From Saprospiraceae bacterium (lineage in GTDB: Bacteria > Bacteroidota > Bacteroidia > Chitinophagales > Saprospiraceae), in NCBI GenBank assembly GCA_013001595.1, contig JABDMH010000101.1, positions 1 through 51,646 of the forward strand: a stretch of DNA of 51,646 bases, in the 5' to 3' direction. Shown piece after piece: positions 43,855 through 51,646 of this stretch; within the stretch, counting starts at the first letter, position 1; every line of letters starts with the position of its first letter. Made by a program: the position numbers and the translations under genes. The notes under the pieces were generated by a model that made no database searches, was not told the origin of the DNA, and saw only the letters and a program-made list of their open reading frames with translations.

Positions 43855-44058
43855 TCCCTTGCTTTTCGTTTTGAATCAATATAATATAAAAAGGCTGTAA
43901 AGATCAAAGGAGTTCGTGAACTAGATGAATAATATGTTAAAAAGCACAAGTGTCTGGTACGATCCAATGTCATAACACCAACGTAATCCATGCATCATTG
44001 AGTGCAGATCAGTTGTCCAGTGGACTCTAATGCATTGATAATGAAGGGAAAAGGATGC
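43855..44058. other. Intergenic region between glgA and trkH
   Basis: About 200 bases, AT-rich next to glgA. It presumably carries the glgA promoter on the minus strand, but no exact TAnnTTTG box was found, and no clear terminator for trkH was seen. Confidence 0.3.
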
Positions 44059-45510
44059 CTATTTGGCCTTCCAGAAGTAGGGTGTGAAAAGGATCAAAAT
44101 CGTGAACAACTCCAACCTCCCTAACAACATTAAGAACATCAAGACCCATTTAGTGGGATCGTTCAATCCGGCAAAATTATCAAGGGGACCAACAGCCCCA
44201 ATCCCTGGCCCCACATTACCCAAACTCGTGGCTACAGCTCCCATAGAGGAAAGTAAGTCCAGTCCTAAGCCACTCACCACAATAGTCCCCACAATAAAGA
44301 CACCGAGATAGATCAGTAAGAAGACTAAAATATGAGTCAGTATCCGAGCTGGGACGATTTCGTGATTCATGCGTAAGCGAATGATCGCCTTAGGATGCAA
44401 AAGACGCTTAAACTCTAATACACTATTCTTTAAAAAGACGACGTGCCGAATCAACTTAATTCCGCCACTGGTGGACCCAGCACTTGCACCTGCGAATAAG
44501 AGAATGAAGAATAGGGCCGTCAGGCTAACCTTCCAAGATGTATAGTCAGCAGTGACATAGCCGGTCGTGGTGATAATGGATACCACCTGAAAAGTGGCGT
44601 CCCTGAATGATCGCTCAATATTGCCCTCCGTAGCAGAATAGACCAAAAAGGTGACGAGTAACGACAGCAATCCCACAATAATGAGGTATCCCCTGAACTC
44701 CTCATTTCTCCATATCCGTCTCCAGCGAAATCTCAGCAGGAAAATTATGATGGTATAGTTTACACCGGCGATAAACATGAAGACCATGATGGTATAGTGG
44801 ATGATCGGAGCTTGAAAGTAAGCTACACTCGCATTCTTCGTCGAAAACCCACCAGTGGCCATGGTAGTCATAGCATGATTGATCGCATCAAAAAAGGTCA
44901 TTCCTTCCAGGTATAGCAGAAGACAGAGAATCATAGTTAACGACACATAAATGACCCAAAGTGCACGTGCAGTAGCCTTGATTCGTGGGTGTAGCTTATC
45001 GGAAACAGGTCCTGGTGCTTCGGCTACAAATAACTCAATCCCACCAATCCCCAGTAAAGGAAATACAGCAATGGTCAATACGATTATACCCATACCACCA
45101 ATCCATTGTGTCATGCTCCGCCAAAACAATAGACCTGGAGGAGTGGCCTCAATGTCAGTCAAGATGGTTGCACCAGTCGTAGTCATGCCTGAAACAGTCT
45201 CAAAGTAGGCATTTGTCAGACTGGGAATATGGCCACTAAGGATGTACGGCAAGGCGCTAAATGTAAACATAGCTAGCCAACCCATACTAACAATTAAATA
45301 ACCTTCACGTTTATGCACACTATTGTCTCTGTGAATCGTGAGGTAGTAGCAACTCGCACCTACTAGCAGGGTAATGGATCCACTAAGCAGAAAAGCAGTA
45401 GCATCTTCACTTCCATAGTACAAGGAAATTAGCACGGGCAAAAACATCAATCCTCCGACTAACGCAAGTAAAACTCCGACCACTTGGATGATGGCAAAGT
45501 GATTGATCAT
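44059..45510 (-). CDS. trkH: Trk-type potassium uptake membrane subunit
   Basis: Integral-membrane K+ translocating subunit, 483 residues, with about ten to twelve hydrophobic helices arranged as four M1-P-M2 units. Selectivity-filter segments are visible: 'SGMTTTGATILTDIEATP' (first P-loop), 'MATGGFSTKNASVAYF' (second), 'SIITTTGYVTADYTSW' (third) and 'TSLGNVGPGIGAVG' (fourth), each with the conserved Gly. 'LFFILLFAGASAGSTSGGIK' matches the intramembrane-loop region. It follows trkA by 136 nt. Needs the TrkA ring protein for activation, which is its neighbour. Confidence 0.95.
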   Translation of the reverse strand: MINHFAIIQVVGVLLALVGGLMFLPVLISLYYGSEDATAFLLSGSITLLVGASCYYLTIHRDNSVHKREGYLIVSMGWLAMFTFSALPYILSGHIPSLTNAYFETVSGMTTTGATILTDIEATPPGLLFWRSMTQWIGGMGIIVLTIAVFPLLGIGGIELFVAEAPGPVSDKLHPRIKATARALWVIYVSLTMILCLLLYLEGMTFFDAINHAMTTMATGGFSTKNASVAYFQAPIIHYTIMVFMFIAGVNYTIIIFLLRFRWRRIWRNEEFRGYLIIVGLLSLLVTFLVYSATEGNIERSFRDATFQVVSIITTTGYVTADYTSWKVSLTALFFILLFAGASAGSTSGGIKLIRHVVFLKNSVLEFKRLLHPKAIIRLRMNHEIVPARILTHILVFLLIYLGVFIVGTIVVSGLGLDLLSSMGAVATSLGNVGPGIGAVGPLDNFAGLNDPTKWVLMFLMLLGRLELFTILILFTPYFWKAK

Positions 45511-45646
45511 GGACTCTTACCGAATTCTTATCAAATGTGAGGCTGGGCTAATATCCAAGCTATGGCACGTCCAATATTCGAGCGAACCTGCCACCGTAAA
45601 ACAAAGTCTAAATTGAAGTGGAATCATGGCATTTACGGAATCTATG

Positions 45647-46987
45647 TTAGTGAAAGATCTTCTCCACAGATGAGATTGCTTCCGGAAGGGCCAGCACGAT
45701 CACTTTATCATCTCGTTGCAACTGAAAGTCTTTCTCCGGAATAATGCTCTCGTTGTTTCGCAATACGCCAGCAATTAAAGCACTGGAAGGAATATGGAGT
45801 TCAGATAGTGGATGTTTGGTGACACGGTTGCTCTTTGTAATATTAAATTCGATAATCTCAGCTTCTGAACCATGTATACTTGCAATGGCTTCTACATTTC
45901 CTTTACGCACAAATCGAAATATGTTGTTGGCCGCAATGAGTTTTTCATTGATTAGGGTGTCTACTCCAATGTTTTGTGAAAGCCTAATGTAATGCGTATT
46001 ATTCACGAGGGCAATGGTTTTGTAAACACCCAATTCCTCTGCCATCAGGCTGGCTATGATGTTCGACTCTGAGTTTTTAGTGAGGGCTACAACTGCATCC
46101 ATACTTTTCAACCCCTCTTCCTCCAGCTCGGTGAGGTTACTAGGATCTGCACATACAACCAACGTGTTTTTAAGGTGCTTGACCAAATATTTGCAATGTG
46201 GTTTGCTCTTTTCAATGAGTATGACATTATAATGATCTTCTAATACCTGGGCAGTCTTAAGTGCAATGTCATTTCCCCCAATTATCATAACATTTTTAAC
46301 GGAAACATTGTCCTTACCGACGATGTCAGTTAGTGCATTGATGTCCTGATTCTTGGCAAGAAAATAGATATGGTCTGATCGCCTAAGGATGGTGTCCTCT
46401 TTAGGAATCAGTGTTTGGTGACCTCGCAGCAATGCTATGGGCTTAAATGAAGTATCACCATATACTTGATCGACCTCTCCAACCCGCATATTCACAATGG
46501 GAGAAGAGTCATCGAGTAAAATCCCTATGAGGCTCATCTTACCATCATCAAATTCAAATATGTCCGACAGAGAACACTGCTTTAGAAGACGCCAGACCTC
46601 ATGTGCCGCCAATTGATGTGGGCTAATCATCGAATCGACGCCCAATTCTGCAAAGAGGTTTCTTTGGTCAATAGAGAGATACTCAGGTGTACTCACCCTG
46701 GCTATGGTTTGTTTGGCACCCAATTTCTTAGCCAGGATCGCTGTAATAATATTGGTCTTTTCTGAGGTGGTGGCGGCGATGACCAATTTGGCTTTGTCAA
46801 CTCCGGCTTCCATCAACACATGCAATCTGCTTGCATCCCCGTGCAAGGTAAGCACGTCCAAATGAATGCGCGCATTATAGAGCACATCTTCATCTGCGTC
46901 AATCAAGATGATGTCTTGTTTCTCGTGGGCCAAAAGTTTGGCTAAATGGAAACCGATATCACCCGCACCAGCTATTACTATTTTCAT
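45647..46987 (-). CDS. trkA: Trk potassium system NAD-binding regulatory subunit
   Basis: Cytoplasmic regulatory subunit of the Trk K+ uptake system, 446 residues with the classic duplicated RCK-N/RCK-C order. The first Rossmann motif is 'MKIVIAGAGDIGFHLAKLLA' with 'DIILIDADEDVL', and the second is 'VKNVMIIGGNDIALKTAQVL' with 'VILIEKSKP'. The two RCK-C domains follow each (about 135-220 and 365-446). It is upstream of trkH on the same strand and divergent from the phosphatase gene. A Bacteroidota-type -7 box lies 36 nt upstream. Confidence 0.95.
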   Translation of the reverse strand: MKIVIAGAGDIGFHLAKLLAHEKQDIILIDADEDVLYNARIHLDVLTLHGDASRLHVLMEAGVDKAKLVIAATTSEKTNIITAILAKKLGAKQTIARVSTPEYLSIDQRNLFAELGVDSMISPHQLAAHEVWRLLKQCSLSDIFEFDDGKMSLIGILLDDSSPIVNMRVGEVDQVYGDTSFKPIALLRGHQTLIPKEDTILRRSDHIYFLAKNQDINALTDIVGKDNVSVKNVMIIGGNDIALKTAQVLEDHYNVILIEKSKPHCKYLVKHLKNTLVVCADPSNLTELEEEGLKSMDAVVALTKNSESNIIASLMAEELGVYKTIALVNNTHYIRLSQNIGVDTLINEKLIAANNIFRFVRKGNVEAIASIHGSEAEIIEFNITKSNRVTKHPLSELHIPSSALIAGVLRNNESIIPEKDFQLQRDDKVIVLALPEAISSVEKIFH

Positions 46988-47023
46988 GAACTTTAAAAGA
47001 TACTCCCTGTTATCAACTCAAGT

Positions 47024-47031
47024 CAAAGGTA
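47024..47031 (-). promoter_or_regulatory. Candidate -7 box for trkA
   Basis: TACCTTTG on the minus strand, an exact TAnnTTTG match 36 nt before the trkA ATG. No TTG at the usual distance upstream, so only half of the promoter is recognisable. Confidence 0.4.
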
Positions 47032-47099
47032 ACGTAAAATGTAACCTACGTGGCCTCTGAACACAATGTTTGAGATTTAGGATAACAGTACCAAAACCT

Positions 47100-47107
47100 T
47101 ATATTTG
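47100..47107 (+). promoter_or_regulatory. Candidate -7 box for the phosphatase-ferritin pair
   Basis: TATATTTG, an exact TAnnTTTG match, ends 5 nt before the phosphatase ATG at 47113. Twenty bases upstream the sequence is TTA (47077-47079) instead of TTG. If used, the transcript would be leaderless or nearly so, as for hicAB. Confidence 0.4.
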
Positions 47108-47112
47108 GCGCA

Positions 47113-47574
47113 ATGAAGATTCTGATGGTATGCTTAGGAAATATCTGCCGTTCACCTCTGGCGGAGGCAATAACTAGGAAAAAGATTGAAGACAAATTAC
47201 TCCCATGGGAAGTAGACTCAGTAGGTACAGGAAATTGGCATCAGGGAAACCCTCCTGACCCAAGAACGATAGCTGAAGCTGCAAATCGAGGATTAGATAT
47301 TTCAGACCTGCGCGCTCGCCAAATAACTATTGAAGACATTCATACTGCAGATGTCATTGTGGCTATGGATTCGCAAAATTTTCAGGATGTCAGAAGGATA
47401 GCTGGAACACAACATGACCAGAAGTTAAATATGATGCTCAACTTCTCCAAACCCAATGAAAATGCCGCTGTTCCAGATCCATATTTTGGTGGACCGGAGG
47501 GTTTTCGTCAAGTTTTTGATTTGCTAGACGAGGCCTGTGAAGCGATGATTAATCAGCTTAATAAAGAAATTTAA
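47113..47574 (+). CDS. Low-molecular-weight protein-tyrosine phosphatase
   Basis: 153-residue LMW-PTP. The P-loop C-x5-R is at residues 7-13 ('MVCLGNICRSPLAEA') right at the N-terminus, as the family requires. The general-acid Asp is in 'AAVPDPYFGGPEGF' (about residue 118). 'VDSVGTGNWHQGNPPDPRTI' is also a family segment. It removes phosphate from phosphotyrosine proteins, in many bacteria those controlling polysaccharide export. Ferritin follows after only 7 nt, so the two probably form one transcript. Confidence 0.95.
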   Translation: MKILMVCLGNICRSPLAEAITRKKIEDKLLPWEVDSVGTGNWHQGNPPDPRTIAEAANRGLDISDLRARQITIEDIHTADVIVAMDSQNFQDVRRIAGTQHDQKLNMMLNFSKPNENAAVPDPYFGGPEGFRQVFDLLDEACEAMINQLNKEI

Positions 47575-47581
47575 TTGCCAT

Positions 47582-48100
47582 ATGTTAAAAGAAAATGTAG
47601 AAAAAGCGCTTAATAATCAAATTGCCATGGAAGGCAATGCTTCCTTTTTTTATTTATCAATGGCTTCATGGTGTGAACAACAAGGCTTAGAAGGTTCGAG
47701 TGAATTTTTCTATCGACAAGCTGAGGAAGAACACGAGCACATGATGCGAATATTTCGCTATGTTCTCGAAATGGATGGAAAAGCAGCTTCTCCAGCCATC
47801 AGCAAAGCACCTGATGATTTTGCCTCCATTCAGGACATTTTCTCAGATGTGTACCAACATGAACAAAAAGTAACACAGTCCATCAACGAACTTGTCAACT
47901 TGTCGGCAGAGGAAAATGACCATACTACTTACCAATTTCTCCAGTGGTTTGTGGTGGAACAGCGAGAAGAGGAAACACTAATACGCAGCATTTTGGATAG
48001 ACTAAAACTCATCGGCAGTGGTCCCCAGAGTCTATACTTCATTGATAAGGAAATTACCGACATCAACAGAATGATCGGCGATAGTGACTCTTCGGAGTAG
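47582..48100 (+). CDS. Non-haem ferritin
   Basis: Bacterial ferritin (FtnA type), 172 residues, which oxidises Fe2+ and stores it in a 24-mer cage. The ferroxidase ligands are all in their family positions: Glu17, Glu50, His53, Glu94, Gln127 and Glu130 ('RQAEEEHEHM', 'YQHEQKVTQ', 'VVEQREEET'). There is no haem-binding Met52 of bacterioferritin (residue 52 is Glu). It starts 7 nt after the phosphatase stop codon. Confidence 0.95.
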   Translation: MLKENVEKALNNQIAMEGNASFFYLSMASWCEQQGLEGSSEFFYRQAEEEHEHMMRIFRYVLEMDGKAASPAISKAPDDFASIQDIFSDVYQHEQKVTQSINELVNLSAEENDHTTYQFLQWFVVEQREEETLIRSILDRLKLIGSGPQSLYFIDKEITDINRMIGDSDSSE

Positions 48101-48346
48101 GCCACTTCTTTTTCTTTGCAACGTTGAAGTTGCTGTATTAGACCTATTTGACTTTTCAGACATAGGATAGATTTCACCGGCACGTCCACTTTCGAGCCAA
48201 CTAATGAACTATTTCTGACATAGGGTCGTTATAAACCAAGATGGTAAAGATTTTCTTAGCACATACATATCGCTGACGCACTGTCTTAAGTGCCCTTAAC
48301 AAAGGGCTTGTGCGTATCCAATTTTTTAATTTTAAAACAGAATAAG
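48101..48346. other. Intergenic region, nothing recognised
   Basis: About 245 bases between ferritin and the next gene; no terminator, RNA or promoter consensus stands out. Confidence 0.3.
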
Positions 48347-48712
48347 ATGGAGATAGATTCCGAGAAAAAAGGTATTATCAATGATATTGTCAATTGGGCT
48401 AAGGTGCATAGGTTTTCGCGGGTTAAAGCCAATTCAGAAGGTTTTGAGACACCTACTTCATTCCGTCAGCCGGATGAAGATGAAACTTTTATTCCTGATG
48501 TTACAGCCGTAAAATTAGGCGCCAAGAATTATTTCGAAGTTGCTTTAAAAACTGATGATAGAGAACGGACCATTAGAAAATGGAAATTGCTCAGCACGTT
48601 GGCAGAAATGAAAAATGGAACACTCTACCTTTTTGCACCGAGGGGACATAAAGCATTTGCTGCAAGAATAGTCGATACGCGAAACTTAAACGCCGAAGTG
48701 ATCGCAATTTAA
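48347..48712 (+). CDS. Small hypothetical protein, PD-(D/E)XK-like
   Basis: 121-residue protein from the ATG at 48347 (an ATG at 48290 would add an unlikely N-terminus). No signal peptide. The pattern 'FIPDVTAVKLGAKNYFEVAL' followed by 'DDRERTIRKWKLLSTLAEMKNG' and 'LYLFAPRGHKAFAARIV' resembles the beta-strand Asp, then Glu-x-x, of the restriction-endonuclease-like fold, with a helix-strand ending. The Lys expected after the Glu is shifted (E-V-A-L-K), so activity is doubtful. I do not recognise the family. Confidence 0.6.
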   Translation: MEIDSEKKGIINDIVNWAKVHRFSRVKANSEGFETPTSFRQPDEDETFIPDVTAVKLGAKNYFEVALKTDDRERTIRKWKLLSTLAEMKNGTLYLFAPRGHKAFAARIVDTRNLNAEVIAI

Positions 48713-48774
48713 GCTATCCTTAATAACATAAACCTTATTTCTGACGGTCTTTGTCAATTTATTTGAGAAAAGCG

Positions 48775-49335
48775 TCAACGTTCGGTGTCAAGAAATTCAT
48801 CAGTAAAATGTCCCTTACTTTTGGGCTGCTTGAATTTTTCCCTATTATAAATACTCGAGGCACCTGGAAGAATCGATAGGCTCTTCCAGTTCTGCCCCTT
48901 TATCATCTTTCCGATCAATACTATCTGGCCAATGTGATATGCATAGTGTGCCAATTGCCGTTGAATGGCTTCAGGAACGGTGTGTCCTATTTTTCGAATA
49001 TATACTACCTCTTGGAGATCTACATCATCAAGATGCTCGATGGCAGAAAATAAAGTATTCCAGCCTGCTTCCCATCGATCCAATAAATCTTGTTTGTTTC
49101 TTAATAATAGAACAAACTCTTTGTCCCTATCTCTCCAGGACTTTTCACCATCGCTCTTTAGAAAATCCGTGAATCGAGAAAGCATATTCCCAACTAGGTG
49201 CTGCACAATAATGGCAATACTGTTGTTCCCTGCTTGATACTCCCAGAAAAGGTCCTTTTCATCCAATTGATCGAAGGTCTGATCTGCAAGCCTTTTATAA
49301 TATTTGAATAACTTAATCGTACTAACTAAATCCAT
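48775..49335 (-). CDS. DinB-like protein (DUF1572)
   Basis: Four-helix-bundle DinB/YfiT-like protein, about 186 residues. Start chosen at 49335 because family members begin with a helix like 'DLVSTIKLFKYYKRLADQTF'; an ATG at 49368 is possible. Metal-ligand histidines are visible in 'IAIIVQHLVGNMLSRFTDFL' and 'QLAHYAYHIGQIVLIGKM' (H-x3-H). 'FWEYQAGNNSI' and 'KGQNWKSLSILPG' match the DUF1572 subfamily. Members of the wider family are metal-dependent thiol transferases or hydrolases; this subfamily is uncharacterised. It is convergent with the preceding gene. Confidence 0.82.
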   Translation of the reverse strand: MDLVSTIKLFKYYKRLADQTFDQLDEKDLFWEYQAGNNSIAIIVQHLVGNMLSRFTDFLKSDGEKSWRDRDKEFVLLLRNKQDLLDRWEAGWNTLFSAIEHLDDVDLQEVVYIRKIGHTVPEAIQRQLAHYAYHIGQIVLIGKMIKGQNWKSLSILPGASSIYNREKFKQPKSKGHFTDEFLDTER

Positions 49336-49491
49336 TTCTCTATCAATGACTGAAGCACTAGCATCCACTCCGAAAAGGGATAGCGTTTATAAAACAACCT
49401 CTGGTTAGGCCATGGTTTGGATCACGTGCATCCGTGATAATAAAACGTTCAGGTACGTATCTTGGTCTCTTCGGGCCAGGAGAAGCCATTG

Positions 49492-50040
49492 CTAATTAAT
49501 TGGCACCTCCACCCTCGTGTCATCCCACGATAAGGACATGACTAGCTCCTGCTCATCTTCGAAAGCTATGGTGAATTGCTCTACAGGGGTGGTAAGATGC
49601 TGAACGGGCACATCCAATTTAACTACATCTGCCTCTGGTTCTCGGGACACTTTTTGATCCCAACCCATACCCCACGGATACATCTTACCATTAAAAATGA
49701 TGGTCCACCGTTCCTTATTGGGAATCGTCCATAAAGTATATTTTCCAGCTGGCAGGTTATGTTGACCTATCTGCAATGCATCTTTGGTCTCAAAGGTGGT
49801 AGCCTCGTTTGCTCCTGTGCGCCATACAACACCATATGGTTCTAAACCGCCAAAGATGTCGCGTCCCTTCTTGGATGGCCTGCAATAAAACACTTCAATA
49901 TCTTTGCCGTCTTTCTGATATTGTACGATCGCCTCCGGGCTGGCCTTTTTAGTACTAGATTTCATATACTGGAATCCAGCAAACAGCAGCACTGCCAGCA
50001 GGCCAATAACAATAAGCACCCATTTCAAAACTTTATTCAT
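49492..50040 (-). CDS. DUF2911 protein, membrane-anchored
   Basis: 182-residue protein (start at 50040; an ATG at 50097 is unlikely because it lies ahead of a clean signal). It has an N-terminal membrane segment ('VLKWVLIVIGLLAVLLFAGF') and a DUF2911 domain: 'VFYCRPSKKGRDIFGGLEPY', 'VVWRTGANEATTF', 'NLPAGKYTLWTIPNKERWTI', then a beta-rich C-terminus. Typical of Bacteroidota periplasmic DUF2911 proteins, of unknown function. The following gene on this strand is the T9SS protein (upstream, ending at 50124). Confidence 0.85.
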   Translation of the reverse strand: MNKVLKWVLIVIGLLAVLLFAGFQYMKSSTKKASPEAIVQYQKDGKDIEVFYCRPSKKGRDIFGGLEPYGVVWRTGANEATTFETKDALQIGQHNLPAGKYTLWTIPNKERWTIIFNGKMYPWGMGWDQKVSREPEADVVKLDVPVQHLTTPVEQFTIAFEDEQELVMSLSWDDTRVEVPIN

Positions 50041-50123
50041 TTCTTCGATTTTATCGATCCAAGGAAGGTACATTCCTTCTTGCGGTAAGATAAGCAATTG
50101 AAAGGGATATCAATGAAGCCTCG

Positions 50124-51646
50124 CTAAGTGGATCCCACAATCGTAACTGATCCACCATTGACCTGGCCATCGACCTCTAGCACATACATGTATACTCCCG
50201 TATCCATTCTTCGGCCATCGACAGTGCCATCCCAGCCCTGTTCAGGACTGTCCGTTTCAAATAGTAGTCCTCCCCAGCGATTGAATATTCGCATGCGAAA
50301 GCTGTTAGGCTGTTCAATAAATATCGGCTTAAAGATGTCATTTTGTAAATCTCCGTCAGGCGAAAAAGCGTTGGGCATATAATATGTGCTCAACTCCTTT
50401 TCTGGTATACATTCATCAAAAATAATGATGGAGCCTGATGTCTGGCAGCTTCCTAAAAATCCAGTGACATTGTAAGCACCCGGTTCCATAATCTGTACCG
50501 TTGGATTCGTATTGCCATCTGACCATTCCACGCTGTCAAATCCCGGGACTGACAACTCAATTGAACCCAGCTTATCAAAGCAGACGGTTTGGTCTGGCCC
50601 CAACTCAAGCGCTGGCTGTACCAATTGCAAGCGGAGTGCTACCATATTCATGCAGCCTTCAGCGGAAATTAGGGTATCAAAGTAAATACCTTCCTCATAG
50701 CGATCCATACCATTAAAATAAACGCCCTCACCTTCGCATACAAGTGAGTCAACAAAGGTCGTGTCGCCACCCAAAACCAATAGTCTTAGTTCTACAATAC
50801 TGTCACATCCAAACTGAGTCATTAATGAAGTGGTGTATCTACCACTACTCCTTATGGTGTCATTTCCAAACAAATAAACCTCCGGTGCACAAATGGTGTC
50901 GTATGCAGTCACTAGGTAATGTGGTTCAATGGATAAGGTAAGCTCCACAATGCTGTCAAATCCATTGACAGACGTCAGGGTATCGCGATATACTCCTGAT
51001 TCGAATAATATTTGACCATGATATTCATAGCCTCGTCCACTACAAACCACCGCCTCCTCTTCTGTTATCGTTTCGCATGGATTGGTGGTAAAAGAGAGAC
51101 TGTCAAAATATGTTGATTCCTCCCAGGCTCCTAAAGCGATGGTGCCCTGATCCATCAAATCCATATCTACTTCATTGATCATTGTCTGATCGTTGATCAA
51201 CACTTGAATCTCTCCGGCACAACCTCGACGAACTTCCAATACAAACCACTCGTCTAGCCCAAAGGTCGGTACTACTTGCACTAGATCTTCCGTATTGCCA
51301 TCTACAACTTTATATAGTTTAAGGGTAGGATTATCCGTATCCAGCGGATTACATGCCACCGCATAGTAATTTGCCCCGTCGAGATATTGAAATAAAAAAT
51401 GAATATCAGAATACATTCCATCGGCGCGGCAATACACACGGTAATTTCCATTGCTACCGCTGAATGTTCTATGCACAATCAAAGATTGGGCATCTTCTCC
51501 ATCGATAGATGGTTTATATAGTCTCACCGCATGTGCACCAGAAACAATGATCGAATCTTCTGCAACCGCATTTCCTTGTAGAAAAGACCAATCATCTAGA
51601 ATACCACCTTCAAAATCATCCACCAAAGTCTGTGTACTAGCCACTC
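50124..51646 (-). CDS. T9SS type-B cargo protein, 5' end beyond window
   Basis: Partial protein: the frame is open at the right edge, no signal peptide lies in this part, and the first Met-like codon is a GTG at the very border. About residues 1-195 form a jelly-roll/concanavalin-like module ('VDDFEGGILDDWSF', 'HFLFQYLDGANYYAV', 'DEWFVLEVRRG'). About 200-360 holds three repeats of the form 'G-x-Y-x-D-T-L ... G-C-D-S-I-V-E-L' ('GVYRDTLTSVNGFDSIVELT', 'GRYTTSLMTQFGCDSIVELR', 'GIYFDTLISAEGCMNMVALR'). The C-terminus (about 420-506, 'MPNAFSPDGDLQNDIFKP', 'IFNRWGGLLFET', 'WDGTVDGRRMDTGVYMYVL') is the CHU_C/gliding-motility-type type-B sorting domain. Secreted by T9SS; function otherwise unknown. 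Confidence 0.85.
   Translation of the reverse strand, partial: VASTQTLVDDFEGGILDDWSFLQGNAVAEDSIIVSGAHAVRLYKPSIDGEDAQSLIVHRTFSGSNGNYRVYCRADGMYSDIHFLFQYLDGANYYAVACNPLDTDNPTLKLYKVVDGNTEDLVQVVPTFGLDEWFVLEVRRGCAGEIQVLINDQTMINEVDMDLMDQGTIALGAWEESTYFDSLSFTTNPCETITEEEAVVCSGRGYEYHGQILFESGVYRDTLTSVNGFDSIVELTLSIEPHYLVTAYDTICAPEVYLFGNDTIRSSGRYTTSLMTQFGCDSIVELRLLVLGGDTTFVDSLVCEGEGVYFNGMDRYEEGIYFDTLISAEGCMNMVALRLQLVQPALELGPDQTVCFDKLGSIELSVPGFDSVEWSDGNTNPTVQIMEPGAYNVTGFLGSCQTSGSIIIFDECIPEKELSTYYMPNAFSPDGDLQNDIFKPIFIEQPNSFRMRIFNRWGGLLFETDSPEQGWDGTVDGRRMDTGVYMYVLEVDGQVNGGSVTIVGST

Overview
The window looks like a chromosomal segment of a Bacteroidota bacterium, most likely from the Saprospiria (Lewinella/Saprospira-like) side of the phylum. 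The support is family content: two type IX secretion cargo proteins (a type-A C-terminal sorting domain on the fibronectin-III protein and a gliding-type CHU_C/type-B domain at the right edge), many lipoprotein signals, a membrane-embedded MutS-like ATPase, DUF2911, GxxExxY and HicAB proteins, and promoter boxes of the Bacteroidota type (TTG, 20 nt, TAnnTTTG). No rRNA, tRNA, CRISPR array or prophage was recognised. The placement is inference from gene content.

Layout. 1-7.1 kb is accessory: hicAB toxin-antitoxin (minus), a GxxExxY cassette bracketed by perfect 17-bp inverted repeats, an isolated TonB-plug lipoprotein, a small lipoprotein, a cytochrome c/sorbosone-dehydrogenase lipoprotein, a decayed gene resembling GH127, and an orphan RES toxin. 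6.0-8.6 kb is a REP/RAYT locus: a Y1 transposase surrounded by about seven full or half copies of a double-stem palindrome, three of them in a tandem array of about 178-bp units. 8.7-16.9 kb holds a sigma factor, its TPR anti-sigma-like partner, an outer-membrane barrel, a cholesterol-dependent-cytolysin-like (CDCL) lipoprotein and, convergently, a secreted TPR-CHAT protease; two 256-bp direct repeats lie between the last two. This is the best candidate for an undescribed system: a regulated pore-former beside an exported caspase-like protease.

17-32.4 kb carries a quinone-oxidoreductase-like MDR protein, an enolase-superfamily dehydratase, a large secreted sorbosone-dehydrogenase/di-haem/NPCBM protein, the membrane MutS-like ATPase, a 1385-residue secreted protein with nine near-identical His/Cys/aromatic-rich FN3-like repeats, and a GDSL/dehydrogenase/cytochrome c fusion. 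32.6-38 kb has a DEDDy exonuclease and a five-gene minus-strand sugar cluster (three TIM-barrel isomerases, a Gfo/Idh/MocA dehydrogenase, an alpha/beta hydrolase).

38-51.6 kb is mostly housekeeping: an outer-membrane protein, a HAD hydrolase, a glycogen block (glgA, glgC and a GT4 glycosyltransferase), the Trk potassium system (trkA, trkH), a low-molecular-weight tyrosine phosphatase next to ferritin, a small PD-(D/E)XK-like protein, a DinB/DUF1572 protein, DUF2911, and the 3' part of a type-B T9SS cargo protein that runs off the right edge. The genes suggest a surface-feeding heterotroph that oxidises sugars and polyols in the periplasm, stores glycogen, and keeps a heavily modified cell surface.
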